Source of the DNA: a virus
Strand: one strand, 5' to 3'
IMG/VR virus record: IMGVR_UViG_3300026484_000007
Coordinates: 186,001 to 250,000 of that record
DNA length: 64,000 nt
Positions 8,031 through 16,964 of the stretch are shown here, piece after piece. The position numbers were made by a program, and so were the translations under genes. Every line of letters starts with the position of its first letter. The first letter of the stretch is position 1. The notes beneath the pieces were generated by a model, which had not been told where the DNA came from, did not search any database, and saw only the letters and a program-made list of their open reading frames with translations.

Positions 8031-9152
8031 ATGCGACAAATAAAATATTTAGAGATCTTAAATGAAGCATCTCGAGTCGACAAAGAACTTAATAAATTAA
8101 GAAAAAGCAATCCAGAAAAAGCTAGAAATATGATGTCTAAGCTTACAGTGCATGCAAATAAATCTATTTTAAATAATAATATTTACACTAAAAAAGATGA
8201 AGGCAAAAAATTTATGGTTGACAAGCCTTTGAATTATAATAAAATACATTTTGCAGCTAACGATAAATTCAATGAAAGTTTTTTTAATGACTTTAAAAAA
8301 AGTTACCGAGAACGATTAAAAGCAATTCCAGAAAACCCTACAATTTCTTCTATTCCAAAAGAAGAATTTAATCAACGATTCGCTGATAGACGTTTTATAA
8401 TGAATAATAATAAAGTAAATAAATTATACGATATGGGATATCTTAATAAAGATGCTTATGATAAAGTCCTGAAAGTAAAAAATTCTGAAAATTTAAAAAA
8501 TCATGTTCCAGAAACATACGATAATCCTAATAAATTTTCTCAAAAAGAAGAATTGAATTATCCAGATAAAAATAATAAAGGGTATACGATCTCTTATCAA
8601 GGAAAAAATTCTTTTGATTTCTTTATGAATAAAAATAAAGAATTTTATAGCAATGTTCCTTTATTTAATAAAGGAGAGAGACAAGCCGTAATTCATCCTC
8701 CTGGGACTATTTATACAAGTGTATTTGATAATAAAGATTCGTATAAAGAGGAGTTAAGATCTTTAAAAGATTCTGATGGAGGAAGTTGGTATGCAATGCG
8801 AACTGGAGAATATGGCGATGAGCCTATTCAAATTAAAGGAAAAATAAAAGGCAAACATATCATTACGCCACCAAACGCAGAAGCTCCTACCGAAGGGTTA
8901 TTGGATAGAGATACAATTCAGAATTTAATCAATAAAAATAAAATAAAAGTAAAAGATTATAAAAATCCTAATGTTTATGATTATAATCAATATGATGATT
9001 CTTATCCTGAACACGTTAACCCTAAATATAATGTAATACGGGCTAAATTAGATCCTGATAGCTTTAATGATATTTCCAACGAAAATGGAACTTACAGATA
9101 CATTGTTTCGCCAAATTATACTTATACAAAACATTTCAAAGGAAAAGGATAA
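8031..9152 (+). CDS. Hypothetical virion protein with processing leader
   Basis: This 373-residue protein begins MRQIKYLEILNEASRVD. The L-N-E-A-S is the clearest form of the leader shared by virion proteins here, which predicts cleavage after the Glu. The rest is hydrophilic and alternates Lys/Asn-rich stretches with a C-terminal alpha/beta region (about 185-370) rich in Tyr and Pro. I recognise no family and cannot assign catalysis. It is followed after 2 bp by the endonuclease VII-like gene, so the two are co-translated. Confidence 0.6.
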   Translation: MRQIKYLEILNEASRVDKELNKLRKSNPEKARNMMSKLTVHANKSILNNNIYTKKDEGKKFMVDKPLNYNKIHFAANDKFNESFFNDFKKSYRERLKAIPENPTISSIPKEEFNQRFADRRFIMNNNKVNKLYDMGYLNKDAYDKVLKVKNSENLKNHVPETYDNPNKFSQKEELNYPDKNNKGYTISYQGKNSFDFFMNKNKEFYSNVPLFNKGERQAVIHPPGTIYTSVFDNKDSYKEELRSLKDSDGGSWYAMRTGEYGDEPIQIKGKIKGKHIITPPNAEAPTEGLLDRDTIQNLINKNKIKVKDYKNPNVYDYNQYDDSYPEHVNPKYNVIRAKLDPDSFNDISNENGTYRYIVSPNYTYTKHFKGKG

Positions 9153-9154
9153 TT

Positions 9155-9757
9155 ATGGAATTAGATCCAAAAAAGATACAAGAAAAAGAAGATTATTATT
9201 TATATTATATGTCGCAATCTGATATTAAAAAACTTAAAGAAAAACTTTATAAAGAATACGATGGAAAATGCCCGGTTCTTAAAAAAGAAATACCTTTTGA
9301 TAAAATGGTGCTTGATCATAAACATAAATTGAAATCAGAAGAACCTGATAAAGAAAAAGGTGCATGTAGAATTCATTTAGAATTTAGAGTAAATGCAATG
9401 AGTGGAAAGATAGAAAATATCTTTAAAAGATACGGTTTCCATAAAGAAGATCTTTCTCTTCCAGACATGCTTCGGAATATTGCAGATTATCTTGATAAAG
9501 GATCCTATCGGGATACATATCAAGGAAAACCACTTTATTATATTCATCCAAATGAAGTTCCAAGAAGAAAAAAAGTTTCTAAAAGAGATCTAAAAAAGAT
9601 CCATAAATGGTATTTCGTAATTAAACCACGCGCAAAAAAATTACCAAATTTTACTTATGAAAATGAGGAATTTTTAAGGCTTCTTGAAGAAGCATCTTTT
9701 TTAGATACGAAATATAAAAATGTTAAACGATACGAAAGATTAAATAAAAATAAATAA
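9155..9757 (+). CDS. Recombination endonuclease VII-like resolvase
   Basis: This 200-residue protein resembles T4 endonuclease VII, which cleaves Holliday junctions and branched DNA during packaging. The motif VLDHKHKL supplies D54, H55 and H57, and FRVNAMSG supplies the conserved Asn (N80). The zinc knuckle is altered: C39 stands alone where the family has C-x2-C, and the second half is C-x2-H (GACRIH, about residues 71-74). The C-terminal 60 residues are an extra basic tail. Gene order next to virion and terminase genes fits a DNA-packaging role. An internal GATC hairpin encodes RDLKK. Confidence 0.75.
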   Translation: MELDPKKIQEKEDYYLYYMSQSDIKKLKEKLYKEYDGKCPVLKKEIPFDKMVLDHKHKLKSEEPDKEKGACRIHLEFRVNAMSGKIENIFKRYGFHKEDLSLPDMLRNIADYLDKGSYRDTYQGKPLYYIHPNEVPRRKKVSKRDLKKIHKWYFVIKPRAKKLPNFTYENEEFLRLLEEASFLDTKYKNVKRYERLNKNK

Positions 9758-9791
9758 AAATAAATAAAAATAAATAAAAAAAGGATAAACA

Positions 9792-10553
9792 ATGGTAATA
9801 TTTTTAAATGAATCAAGTGTTAAAACTATAAAGAACATTGGAAATCATATTAAGCAAGCATCGAGTAAGATGATTAAGAATATAAAAAATATAAAAAATT
9901 TATTATCAAAACCAATTGATTCGGTTAAAATTAATAATTTCCTAAAAAAGAATAAAATCAAAAACGGATCTAAAAAAGATCTTAATGAATCAGAAGAGAT
10001 TCTTTTAGAATCAAAGATAGAAAAAGCCATAAAAAATAAACCAGGAAAACTGACTAACGCTGATACTAACGTTAATGATACTTGTCTTACTGCAGCATTA
10101 AAAATTCTTGGAAAAGAAAAATTAATAGATAAATGCCAAGGATCATTATTAATGTTTTTAAAATTATATAAAAAAGCTGGAGGAGAGTTTGAAAAACTCA
10201 CGAAGGATAATATTGATTCTCTTAAAAAAGGTCATATAATTCTTGCAAATTTTGATCCAAAAAAACTGAAAAGTCCAACGGCAAAAAAAGTTACAACTGG
10301 TTTCGATCCAAAATATGGAGTTATGTCTTCTAACGTTTGGCATGGACCAAGCGGTCATATTATGATAGTAATTAAACCGGATAACGAAAATACATTGTTT
10401 CTTCATAACACGATGAATTCTAATGTAAATGATGCAGTTATCGATCATGCTTTATCATTAGAAATATATAAAGGAACTACTTTTATAAAAAATATCAAAA
10501 ATGAAAAACAATCTGCGTACGTGCTCGATTCTAAAGTTATTGAAAAAATGTAA
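9792..10553 (+). CDS. Putative virion cysteine peptidase (NlpC/P60- or CHAP-like)
   Basis: This 253-residue protein starts MVIFLNESSVK, a typical processing leader, followed by a basic helical region with a GATC hairpin (GSKKD). The C-terminal domain has a candidate nucleophile at the start of a helix (NDTCLTAALKIL, C98), a His after a turn (GPSGHIMIVI, H189) and a polar residue pair (FLHN, H205-N206). That order is seen in papain-like NlpC/P60 and CHAP peptidoglycan hydrolases. I infer a packaged cell-wall amidase or peptidase. The fold assignment is tentative because overall similarity is not obvious. Confidence 0.45.
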   Translation: MVIFLNESSVKTIKNIGNHIKQASSKMIKNIKNIKNLLSKPIDSVKINNFLKKNKIKNGSKKDLNESEEILLESKIEKAIKNKPGKLTNADTNVNDTCLTAALKILGKEKLIDKCQGSLLMFLKLYKKAGGEFEKLTKDNIDSLKKGHIILANFDPKKLKSPTAKKVTTGFDPKYGVMSSNVWHGPSGHIMIVIKPDNENTLFLHNTMNSNVNDAVIDHALSLEIYKGTTFIKNIKNEKQSAYVLDSKVIEKM

Positions 10554-10583
10554 ATAAAAATAAAAAAAATTAAAGGATAATCT

Positions 10584-11147
10584 ATGCTTCCGATGTTTCT
10601 TAATAAAAGATCTTTAAAAGATCTTTTATCGATCGAAGAAAGTTTTTTTAATTTTTTTAAATCTAAAAAATTAAAATACGAGTTTTTAAAAAAGGATCCT
10701 AAAAAGATCTCTCTTGATCATCTCGGTATTTATACGATAAAAGATAATTTAAAGGATAAAAAAATTGGAGAAGTTGAATTAATTATAAAAAATTATAGAA
10801 CTTTTTTAGCAGAATTAAATAAATCTAAAGATAAAGATCTTTCTAAACTTAGATTAACCGATGTAATTTTATTTTATCCAAATAAAAAAATTAATTATTT
10901 TTGTAATTTTCAAAAAGGATCTAAAATAGATGCTACTTCAAAATCTCAGTTTTTTATAGATTTTTTAATTAATTTTCATGAATATTATAAAACGCTTTCA
11001 GTATCAAATAAAGATCCAAAATATAAAAATTATAAAATTGGATTAATAATTACTGATAAAGACGTAAGTGATCTAAAAAAGATCACTTCTATAAAAAGAA
11101 CAATTTCTTTCAGAAAAATAGATAAAGATTTGAATCTAATTTTTTAA
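10584..11147 (+). CDS. Hypothetical virion protein
   Basis: This 187-residue protein opens MLPMFLNKRSLKDLLSIEES, nearly the same leader as the protein at 7397, with I-E-E-S as the likely processing site. The body is Lys-rich alpha/beta with no recognised motif. Three GATC palindromes lie in the gene (near 10605, 10697 and 11066), each coding a Lys/Asp-rich turn (SLKD, DPKKI, SDLKK). An AAAGGA site precedes the ATG. Confidence 0.6.
   Translation: MLPMFLNKRSLKDLLSIEESFFNFFKSKKLKYEFLKKDPKKISLDHLGIYTIKDNLKDKKIGEVELIIKNYRTFLAELNKSKDKDLSKLRLTDVILFYPNKKINYFCNFQKGSKIDATSKSQFFIDFLINFHEYYKTLSVSNKDPKYKNYKIGLIITDKDVSDLKKITSIKRTISFRKIDKDLNLIF
11066..11088. repeat. GATC hairpin inside a gene
   Basis: Perfect palindrome AAGTGATCT-AAAAA-AGATCACTT in the gene at 10584, identical in stem to several intergenic terminators of this window but here translated as a Ser-Asp-Leu-Lys-Lys turn. 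Confidence 0.85.
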
Positions 11148-11212
11148 ACGAAGAAGTAAAATAAAAAAATAAAAAAAATAAAAATATATTTTATATATAA
11201 TAGGAGTTAAAT

Positions 11213-12169
11213 ATGCCTAAACAATATCAACCTTTTTTAAGCACGATTGATGCTGCTTACAAAGATCTTCGATTTAAAATCGAAGGACGAGAACCGAAAA
11301 AAGTTATCGAAGAAGGTTTATTTCCTGAACCACCAGCGCAACCAACTAGAAAAATGGATCCTATTTCCAATGATTCTGATTCATCTAATATAGCTGGAAA
11401 ACTTGGACTAACGTTAGGTGGTCTTGGTCTAACAGCTTATGGAGCAAATGAATATTTTGATTCAAATGATGCGACTGATACACTTACGCAAGCTAAAGCA
11501 GATGCAAATGAAGTAGTCGATAAAGAAGTTCAAGCGAAAACGCAAGCAAATGTAAAAGATATAAATAATTTCCTTGCTACAAATAATCTAAATAAAATTC
11601 CTGAATATCATTCTAATAATTCTACAGTTTTTGCGAATACAAAAGAATCCGATTTAGCTCATAAACTTTACGTGGGTGGAGAAGGAATTGATACTGATTT
11701 TGAAAAAGCTTTAAATAAGTACCATCACGGAAATAAAGCATTAGTTGACTGGTTAACGAACACTGACGGTGGTTTCGAATGGGATAAATTATGGAAAGGA
11801 TCTTATGATTCTACTAGAAATAATTTATTAGAACAGTTAAAAGAAGCTAAAGCATATGCTGCTGGAAAACCAGTACCACTTAAAATGGGTCATTTAATTG
11901 ATTGGGGATTACATAATCCAGACAATGGAGCAGACGCATCCTCTCAAGCATATTGGGAAAGAGTAGCGAATGAAATACAATCGAAAATTAATAAATTGGA
12001 CGCAGCGGAACAAGAAATGGTTCATAATCTTAAACAACAATACTACGACAAATACATGGATGAACAATTGAAAGATAAATTACTTGCTTTCGATAAAGCT
12101 CATGGAGGCACTGGTAAATTTGATACAGTCGAAGAATTACGAGAATATCTTAAAAAACATAAAGGGTGA
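11213..12169 (+). CDS. Glycine-zipper virion protein
   Basis: This 318-residue protein has a Pro-rich leader region containing VIEEGLF, one glycine-zipper segment at about 61-79 (AGKLGLTLGGLGLTAYG), then a Tyr/Asp signature and a long soluble helical domain rich in Lys, Ala and Asn. The end of the gene is built into a terminator: its TGA lies in the 5' arm of the GATC hairpin. The domain after residue 100 is unrecognised. Leader and zipper place it in the same packaged protein family as those at 6536, 15238 and 33595. Confidence 0.6.
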   Translation: MPKQYQPFLSTIDAAYKDLRFKIEGREPKKVIEEGLFPEPPAQPTRKMDPISNDSDSSNIAGKLGLTLGGLGLTAYGANEYFDSNDATDTLTQAKADANEVVDKEVQAKTQANVKDINNFLATNNLNKIPEYHSNNSTVFANTKESDLAHKLYVGGEGIDTDFEKALNKYHHGNKALVDWLTNTDGGFEWDKLWKGSYDSTRNNLLEQLKEAKAYAAGKPVPLKMGHLIDWGLHNPDNGADASSQAYWERVANEIQSKINKLDAAEQEMVHNLKQQYYDKYMDEQLKDKLLAFDKAHGGTGKFDTVEELREYLKKHKG

Positions 12170-12202
12170 TCCTCTTTGGATCACTTTTTTTGTCGTTAGA
12201 AA
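12166..12202 (+). terminator. Terminator overlapping a stop codon, with GTCGTTAG box
   Basis: GTGATCC-TCTTT-GGATCAC is followed by seven T and GTCGTTAGAAAAAA. The stop codon of the upstream gene is inside the hairpin. Confidence 0.85.
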
Positions 12203-12214
12203 AAATCCATAGAA

Positions 12215-12424
12215 AAACTTTTGAAAAACTTTGATTTCTACGTAGCATCTTTTTTCGATACAAGCGATATAAAAGCAGTTCTAAAATTTTTAGAACTGCT
12301 ATATATCTTTGTGTATCTATCGTTGATCAACGTTCTGGAAACACAGTTTTTCAAAAGTTTTTTGCGTCCAGTTTTCTCCATCGTATCTCCTTAAACAATT
12401 TAAAAAATAAATTAAGGAGATCTA
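12215..12424 (+). promoter_or_regulatory. Intergenic control element before the terminase gene
   Basis: This spacer carries the repeated element in inverted order: AAACTTTGATTTCTACGTAG, GCATCTTTTTTCGATA, GCAGTTCTAAAA, then its complement TTTTAGAACTGCTATATATC and AACGTTCTGGAAAC. The two AGTTCTAAAA halves form a large inverted repeat. Because the orientation differs from other sites before rightward genes, either half may act. The terminase ribosome site AAGGAG follows. Confidence 0.55.
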
Positions 12425-14290
12425 ATGGAGATCATTACTAATACGATAGACTATGCAAGGGAATATTTAAAATGTAAATTAAGTCCTTTGTATTTTATTG
12501 AAAATTATATTAAAATCCCAGTGCCTGGGGGTATAATTACTCAGCCGGAATCTGATATTTGGAATGCTACTCCCAAATATAGAGATCTTATAAAATTATA
12601 TATGGATGAGCAAATACAAAATATCGCTTTCCAAGCATCAAGACAGCACGCGAAAACAACAACCGTCGCTCAATTGGTGCTACATGCTTTAATTTTTTAT
12701 CCAAGAATGAAAATAGAAATGCTTACTCTTACTAAAAAGAATGCTGAAGATACAGTCGAAAGAATTCTTTTTATGCATAATCATTTACCAAAGTGGTTGC
12801 AAGTTGGATTTAAAGGAAAAGCAGATTATAAAACATATATCCTTTTCTCAAATGATTCAAGATTCAATACAAGATTTATTTCAGGGAATATTAGTCCTGA
12901 TACCGTTGCAAGGGGGATGTCTGTACCATTCTTATGGGTTGACGAAGCAGCTTTTATTCCTCATATGGAAGAAGCTTGGGCTGCTGCACAACCTGCGATC
13001 GCAACTGCTCGAAAATTCGCTCTTTTAAATAAGGTTCCTACAAAGATCATTATGACCAGTACACCAAACGGTGCAGGAGAAAATTTCTTTTATAAAACGT
13101 GGTCTCGTGCATGGGATTATACTGAAGTTATGGATCTCGAAAAAAGAAAAGTTGTTCCTAATGCTCAAGAAATATTGAATTCCAATCCAGATAAAAACAA
13201 CTTCGTTAAACTTAAAATTCATTGGAGTGAAACTGGTAAAACTGAAGAATGGTATCAAAGACAGATCAAAGAACTACAGTTCAATATGAGAAAAGTAAAC
13301 CAAGAGCTTAACTTAGTATTCTTAGGATCTGCTTTTACTATTTTCCCAGATGAAGTAATCGCTGAATTCAAACCCAAAAAAGAAATAAAAAAGATCGATA
13401 TAGGATACGGAAATTATTTTTCACTTTTTGAAGATATAGAAGAAATTCTTTCAGAAAATAAAGAAGAAGTATTTATTCTTGGAGTCGATACTGCAGTAAG
13501 TACCGCAGCAAAAGCCGATTATAGTGCGATAGTTTTAACGAAAGGATCTACTGGAGAACAGATCGGAGAATGGCACGGAAAAGTTTCAGTTCTTAAGAGA
13601 TACGGAATTATTCTTAAAAAATTAATTCTTAATTTACTTAAACATTTTGATTTAGATGAAGATAATTTTAAAGTAATTATAGAAAGAAATAGCATTGGTC
13701 TTAGTATCGTTGAAGATCTTCAATACGATGATGAATTTGATTTCGGAGCATTTTTATATCGAACGGAGATAAGAAAAGGAGAAAAAGCTCCTGGGATCGC
13801 TACAAAGAAAGATACTCGGGAAAAAATGTTTGATCTTTTATTATCAATCGTAAATGAAAATCCAGGAGTTGTTCAAGGACCATTAATTCAAGAAGAACTA
13901 AGAAATCTTGAACAGAAATCAAGTGGAAGAATTGAAGCTGGTAATGGGACTCATGATGATATTATTATGGCTTATAACTTTACTTTATTTGTCCGAGAAG
14001 AATTAATTAAAAATGGAATAATTGCTTCAAAACATTCTCCAAAACGTTTTGATAAAAATACTATTATTAATGACGTTGATGTAGCGCTTTCGTCGATCAA
14101 TAATTATCAGTCTTTTTTAGATACAAAATCAAAAAATGACGATTTTATTTTTACGACTGATTTTGAAAATGAAAAAGCAAAAAAAGACATAGAAAAATAT
14201 AAAAAGCAATTAATGAAAGAACTTACTCCGAAAGGTATGAATTATACGGAGGAAGAAGATATTATTGGATACGATATTATAGCTTTTTAA
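12425..14290 (+). CDS. Terminase large subunit (DNA packaging ATPase-nuclease)
   Basis: This 621-residue protein has the two-domain layout of a TerL motor. The ATPase part shows an adapted Walker A (ASRQHAKTTT, K77), Walker B with catalytic Glu (FLWVDEAAF, D173-E174) and a coupling motif (IIMTSTPNG). The RNase H-like nuclease shows ILGVDTAVS (D355), the middle acidic region around VIIERNS and THDDIIMAY (D511-D512). It translocates DNA into the prohead through the portal and cuts concatemers. Length fits T4-type terminases. An AAGGAG site sets the start; the repeated control element precedes it. No small terminase gene is evident next to it. Confidence 0.93.
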   Translation: MEIITNTIDYAREYLKCKLSPLYFIENYIKIPVPGGIITQPESDIWNATPKYRDLIKLYMDEQIQNIAFQASRQHAKTTTVAQLVLHALIFYPRMKIEMLTLTKKNAEDTVERILFMHNHLPKWLQVGFKGKADYKTYILFSNDSRFNTRFISGNISPDTVARGMSVPFLWVDEAAFIPHMEEAWAAAQPAIATARKFALLNKVPTKIIMTSTPNGAGENFFYKTWSRAWDYTEVMDLEKRKVVPNAQEILNSNPDKNNFVKLKIHWSETGKTEEWYQRQIKELQFNMRKVNQELNLVFLGSAFTIFPDEVIAEFKPKKEIKKIDIGYGNYFSLFEDIEEILSENKEEVFILGVDTAVSTAAKADYSAIVLTKGSTGEQIGEWHGKVSVLKRYGIILKKLILNLLKHFDLDEDNFKVIIERNSIGLSIVEDLQYDDEFDFGAFLYRTEIRKGEKAPGIATKKDTREKMFDLLLSIVNENPGVVQGPLIQEELRNLEQKSSGRIEAGNGTHDDIIMAYNFTLFVREELIKNGIIASKHSPKRFDKNTIINDVDVALSSINNYQSFLDTKSKNDDFIFTTDFENEKAKKDIEKYKKQLMKELTPKGMNYTEEEDIIGYDIIAF

Positions 14291-14305
14291 AATAAAAGGA
14301 TTTTT

Positions 14306-15199
14306 ATGAAAAGAAAAAAACATTTAAAACATATAAAATACATAAATTATTTAAATGAAACTGCCACTATTGGAGCTCTAAATATAGGAAAAGCTGCAGC
14401 AATTGGAGCTGGGAAAGTAGGAGCCGCGACAGCCACCACTGGAGTTGCTTCTGGAGCTGGAACTGGAGCAACCGCAGGCGCAGGAATAGCTGGACTAAGC
14501 GCGTTAGGATTATCTGGTAAATTAATTAAGAAAACTTCAGAAGGATCTTTTAAAGATCACATTAGTAATTCAAACAATCAAAATATTTCTCAGAATATTC
14601 TAATGAAAGATAAAGAATTATATAATGAAATTTTCAATAAAACCAAACAGTTCGAAAATTCAAAAAATCTTTCAGGTGTTTATGATCACGGGACTACAGT
14701 AGGATATGGTAATGATGTTCGATTTTTAGAAGCTAGAGATTTTAAAGATTGGGCAAACGCAAAATCATTCGAAGGCACCCCATTTCAATCAAAATTTAAA
14801 CAATGGGCTTCTGATGGTAAATTTGATAAAAATGAACAACAAGAATTCGTCAATCTTGTAAATAAAAATCATTTAACTCCTGAGCAAATGAATACTATTT
14901 ACAAACATGAATTTGATGAAAGAATTTTACAATTGAAAAATACGTTAGCTAAAGAAGGTATCGATTTTAGCTCTTTACCTGCAAATGTAAAAAAAGTTTT
15001 AATTGATTTTAATTATAATGCCGGTACTGGAAATCTTTTAAAAACTTTAAAAGCAAAAGGATCTATTGAAGATCTAAAATCAGGCGATTATAATGATTTT
15101 GCTAACGATATTAAAACTAGTAATTGGTATAATAATTTTTTAAGTTCGAATATTGATAGACATCATTATATCGATGGAAATTTATCCGATTACGTTTAA
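14306..15199 (+). CDS. Membrane-anchored virion lysozyme (GH24-like)
   Basis: This 297-residue protein begins with a leader (INYLNETAT), then a long Gly/Ala hydrophobic zone (about 20-72), then a lysozyme domain from about residue 100. That domain has a Glu in KQFENSK (likely acid), the turn DHGTTVGYGND that fits the GH24 catalytic Asp/Thr region, and LPANVKKVLIDFNYNAGTG matching the conserved helix of T4-type lysozymes. It would cleave the peptidoglycan glycan strand. The N-terminal zipper and leader suggest packaging in the virion and membrane insertion at entry rather than release lysis. ASDGKFDKNEQ is an EF-hand-like insert. Confidence 0.7.
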   Translation: MKRKKHLKHIKYINYLNETATIGALNIGKAAAIGAGKVGAATATTGVASGAGTGATAGAGIAGLSALGLSGKLIKKTSEGSFKDHISNSNNQNISQNILMKDKELYNEIFNKTKQFENSKNLSGVYDHGTTVGYGNDVRFLEARDFKDWANAKSFEGTPFQSKFKQWASDGKFDKNEQQEFVNLVNKNHLTPEQMNTIYKHEFDERILQLKNTLAKEGIDFSSLPANVKKVLIDFNYNAGTGNLLKTLKAKGSIEDLKSGDYNDFANDIKTSNWYNNFLSSNIDRHHYIDGNLSDYV

Positions 15200-15237
15200 A
15201 CGAAAATGAAAAATTGAAAAAATTAAGGAGATATAAT

Positions 15238-16800
15238 ATGATATCTAATCCAAAAGATTTAAAAAAATTTTCTAAAGATTTTGATTATACTCATTATCTT
15301 AATTATGATAGTGTTCCAAAAATGATTCGAATAGAAGAAGGAGCGGCTAAAGTTCTTGGAGCTGGAGCATTAGGGGCAGGAGCTGGAGCAGGTCTTGGAT
15401 GGTATTTAGGAGATCATGATTTAATCCCAAAAGATCTTGGGGAATTTTTAGGAAATCATGATAGTAAAATGCTTGTTGATAAAGATCAAGCAATTGTAAA
15501 TGAAGAACTTAAGAAGCAATTATTAAATGATGCATTAAAAAGAAATCAAAATGTATTAAATACTTATAGCGAACTTAATAAATTCGCAAATCCATTCAAT
15601 GGTAATCATACTAATGAACCAGAATATTTTAGAAATCATATTTATGATAAAACTAATCATACTTGGGGAGAAGCTGGCACTGAAGTAGTTCGTAAAAAAT
15701 TAATGCACAACATTCAAAATGAATTAAGTGCCATCAGATTAGAAAAAATGGATTTAATTAAGAAATATACTGAGCAAGTTAAACATCTTTTAGCTTTAAA
15801 AAATCAATTAACTCCTACAGATCAACAACTTGTTTTAAAATTAAAAAATGAATTAATGCAAGCTCAAAACGATCCTTCAAATAATTCTCTTGATTTAGTA
15901 AATAATACATATCAAAACTTAATCAAGCAATTTACTATAGACAATGCTTCCGCATCTGGTAAAAATGCAGAGATTCAAAATGTAATTGATACATTTAAGC
16001 AAGATATTGATGCTACTACAGCAAAACTTAATCAAGTGATGGATGCTGAAAAACATTATGAAACTGCTAATAAATATATTAATCAAGGTCAAATAGATAA
16101 AGCGATGAAAGAAATCACTAATCCAGATAAACCTATCATTGATCCGAAAAAAGGTTATGAAGGACAATACGATAATCCTTATCTAAAAACAGCTTATGAA
16201 GATATGACTAAAGATAGACAAATGCAAGCGTATGTTAATGCTTGGAATCATGAACATCCAGATGAAAAAATTGAATACGATTCAATTGCTAATAGATTCA
16301 AAGGAGGATTTTTCAAAGATCATCCTGAATTACAAGATAGAGAAAATTTATTAAAATATTTTAATGATCCTAAACATAAAGAGTTATTTGCTAATAAAGA
16401 TCATTTAAAAGATTACACTGAGAAAAATTTAGACGCGTCTAAATTTACAGAACATAAAACAATTAAGACTGCAGTCGATAAACAACCATTATTGACAAAA
16501 GAACAAGCGATAGGAGCAGGAGCTGCTCTTGGAGGGTTAACGCTTGGAGCGATGGCAGTCGATGATAAAAAAGAAAAATCTGAAGATTTCAATGGATTTG
16601 GAGCTCCTCAATACCCAAACCCAGCATTCCAACCAGTTCATCAACCACTTCAGCAGCCAGCGCAATTACAATTTAATTCCCCAGCGTATGGACAACCTCC
16701 AGTATTTAATACAACTCCAGCTGGAGCATTACCTGCGCCTCAACAAACACCAACTCCAACAGCTCAATCGATATTAAATCAAAAACAACCGAATTCTTAA
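15238..16800 (+). CDS. Large glycine-zipper virion protein with proline-rich tail
   Basis: I start this at the ATG at 15238, which has an AAGGAG site, not at an upstream TTG; the protein is then 520 residues. The leader ends in RIEEGAAK, followed by a zipper (about 38-60, GAGALGAGAGAGLGWYLGDHD). A long helical soluble region follows, then a second zipper near residue 430 (IGAGAALGGLTLGAMAVD) and a Pro/Gln-rich tail. The stretch NAWNHEHPDEKIEYDSIANR resembles one in the protein at 33595, so the two are probably paralogs. Probable packaged, membrane-active protein. Confidence 0.65.
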   Translation: MISNPKDLKKFSKDFDYTHYLNYDSVPKMIRIEEGAAKVLGAGALGAGAGAGLGWYLGDHDLIPKDLGEFLGNHDSKMLVDKDQAIVNEELKKQLLNDALKRNQNVLNTYSELNKFANPFNGNHTNEPEYFRNHIYDKTNHTWGEAGTEVVRKKLMHNIQNELSAIRLEKMDLIKKYTEQVKHLLALKNQLTPTDQQLVLKLKNELMQAQNDPSNNSLDLVNNTYQNLIKQFTIDNASASGKNAEIQNVIDTFKQDIDATTAKLNQVMDAEKHYETANKYINQGQIDKAMKEITNPDKPIIDPKKGYEGQYDNPYLKTAYEDMTKDRQMQAYVNAWNHEHPDEKIEYDSIANRFKGGFFKDHPELQDRENLLKYFNDPKHKELFANKDHLKDYTEKNLDASKFTEHKTIKTAVDKQPLLTKEQAIGAGAALGGLTLGAMAVDDKKEKSEDFNGFGAPQYPNPAFQPVHQPLQQPAQLQFNSPAYGQPPVFNTTPAGALPAPQQTPTPTAQSILNQKQPNS

Positions 16801-16848
16801 AAGTGATCTAAAAAAGATCACTTTTGGAATTTTTTTGTCTTTTGAAAA
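16799..16848 (+). terminator. Terminator with variant GTCTTTTG box
   Basis: AAAAGTGATCT-AAAAA-AGATCACTTTT is followed by GGAATTTTTTTGTCTTTTGAAAAAA. It separates the virion block from the polymerase/primase block. Confidence 0.8.
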
Positions 16849-16893
16849 AATTTATATACAAAATGATCCTAAAGATATGTATAAGTGCATAAA

Positions 16894-16921
16894 AATATAA
16901 TGCAATGTATTGCATTATATT
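16894..16921. promoter_or_regulatory. Perfect 13-bp inverted repeat upstream of the beta' active-site gene
   Basis: AATATAATGCAAT and its exact complement ATTGCATTATATT are separated by GT, 43 bp before the ATG at 16965. It is unrelated to the GATC hairpins and has no following T-run, so it looks like an operator for a dimeric regulator or a leader hairpin. TTGCAATA follows directly. Confidence 0.6.
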
Positions 16922-16964
16922 GCAATAAAAAAGTAAAATACTAAAAACAGAGAAAAGGAAAAAC

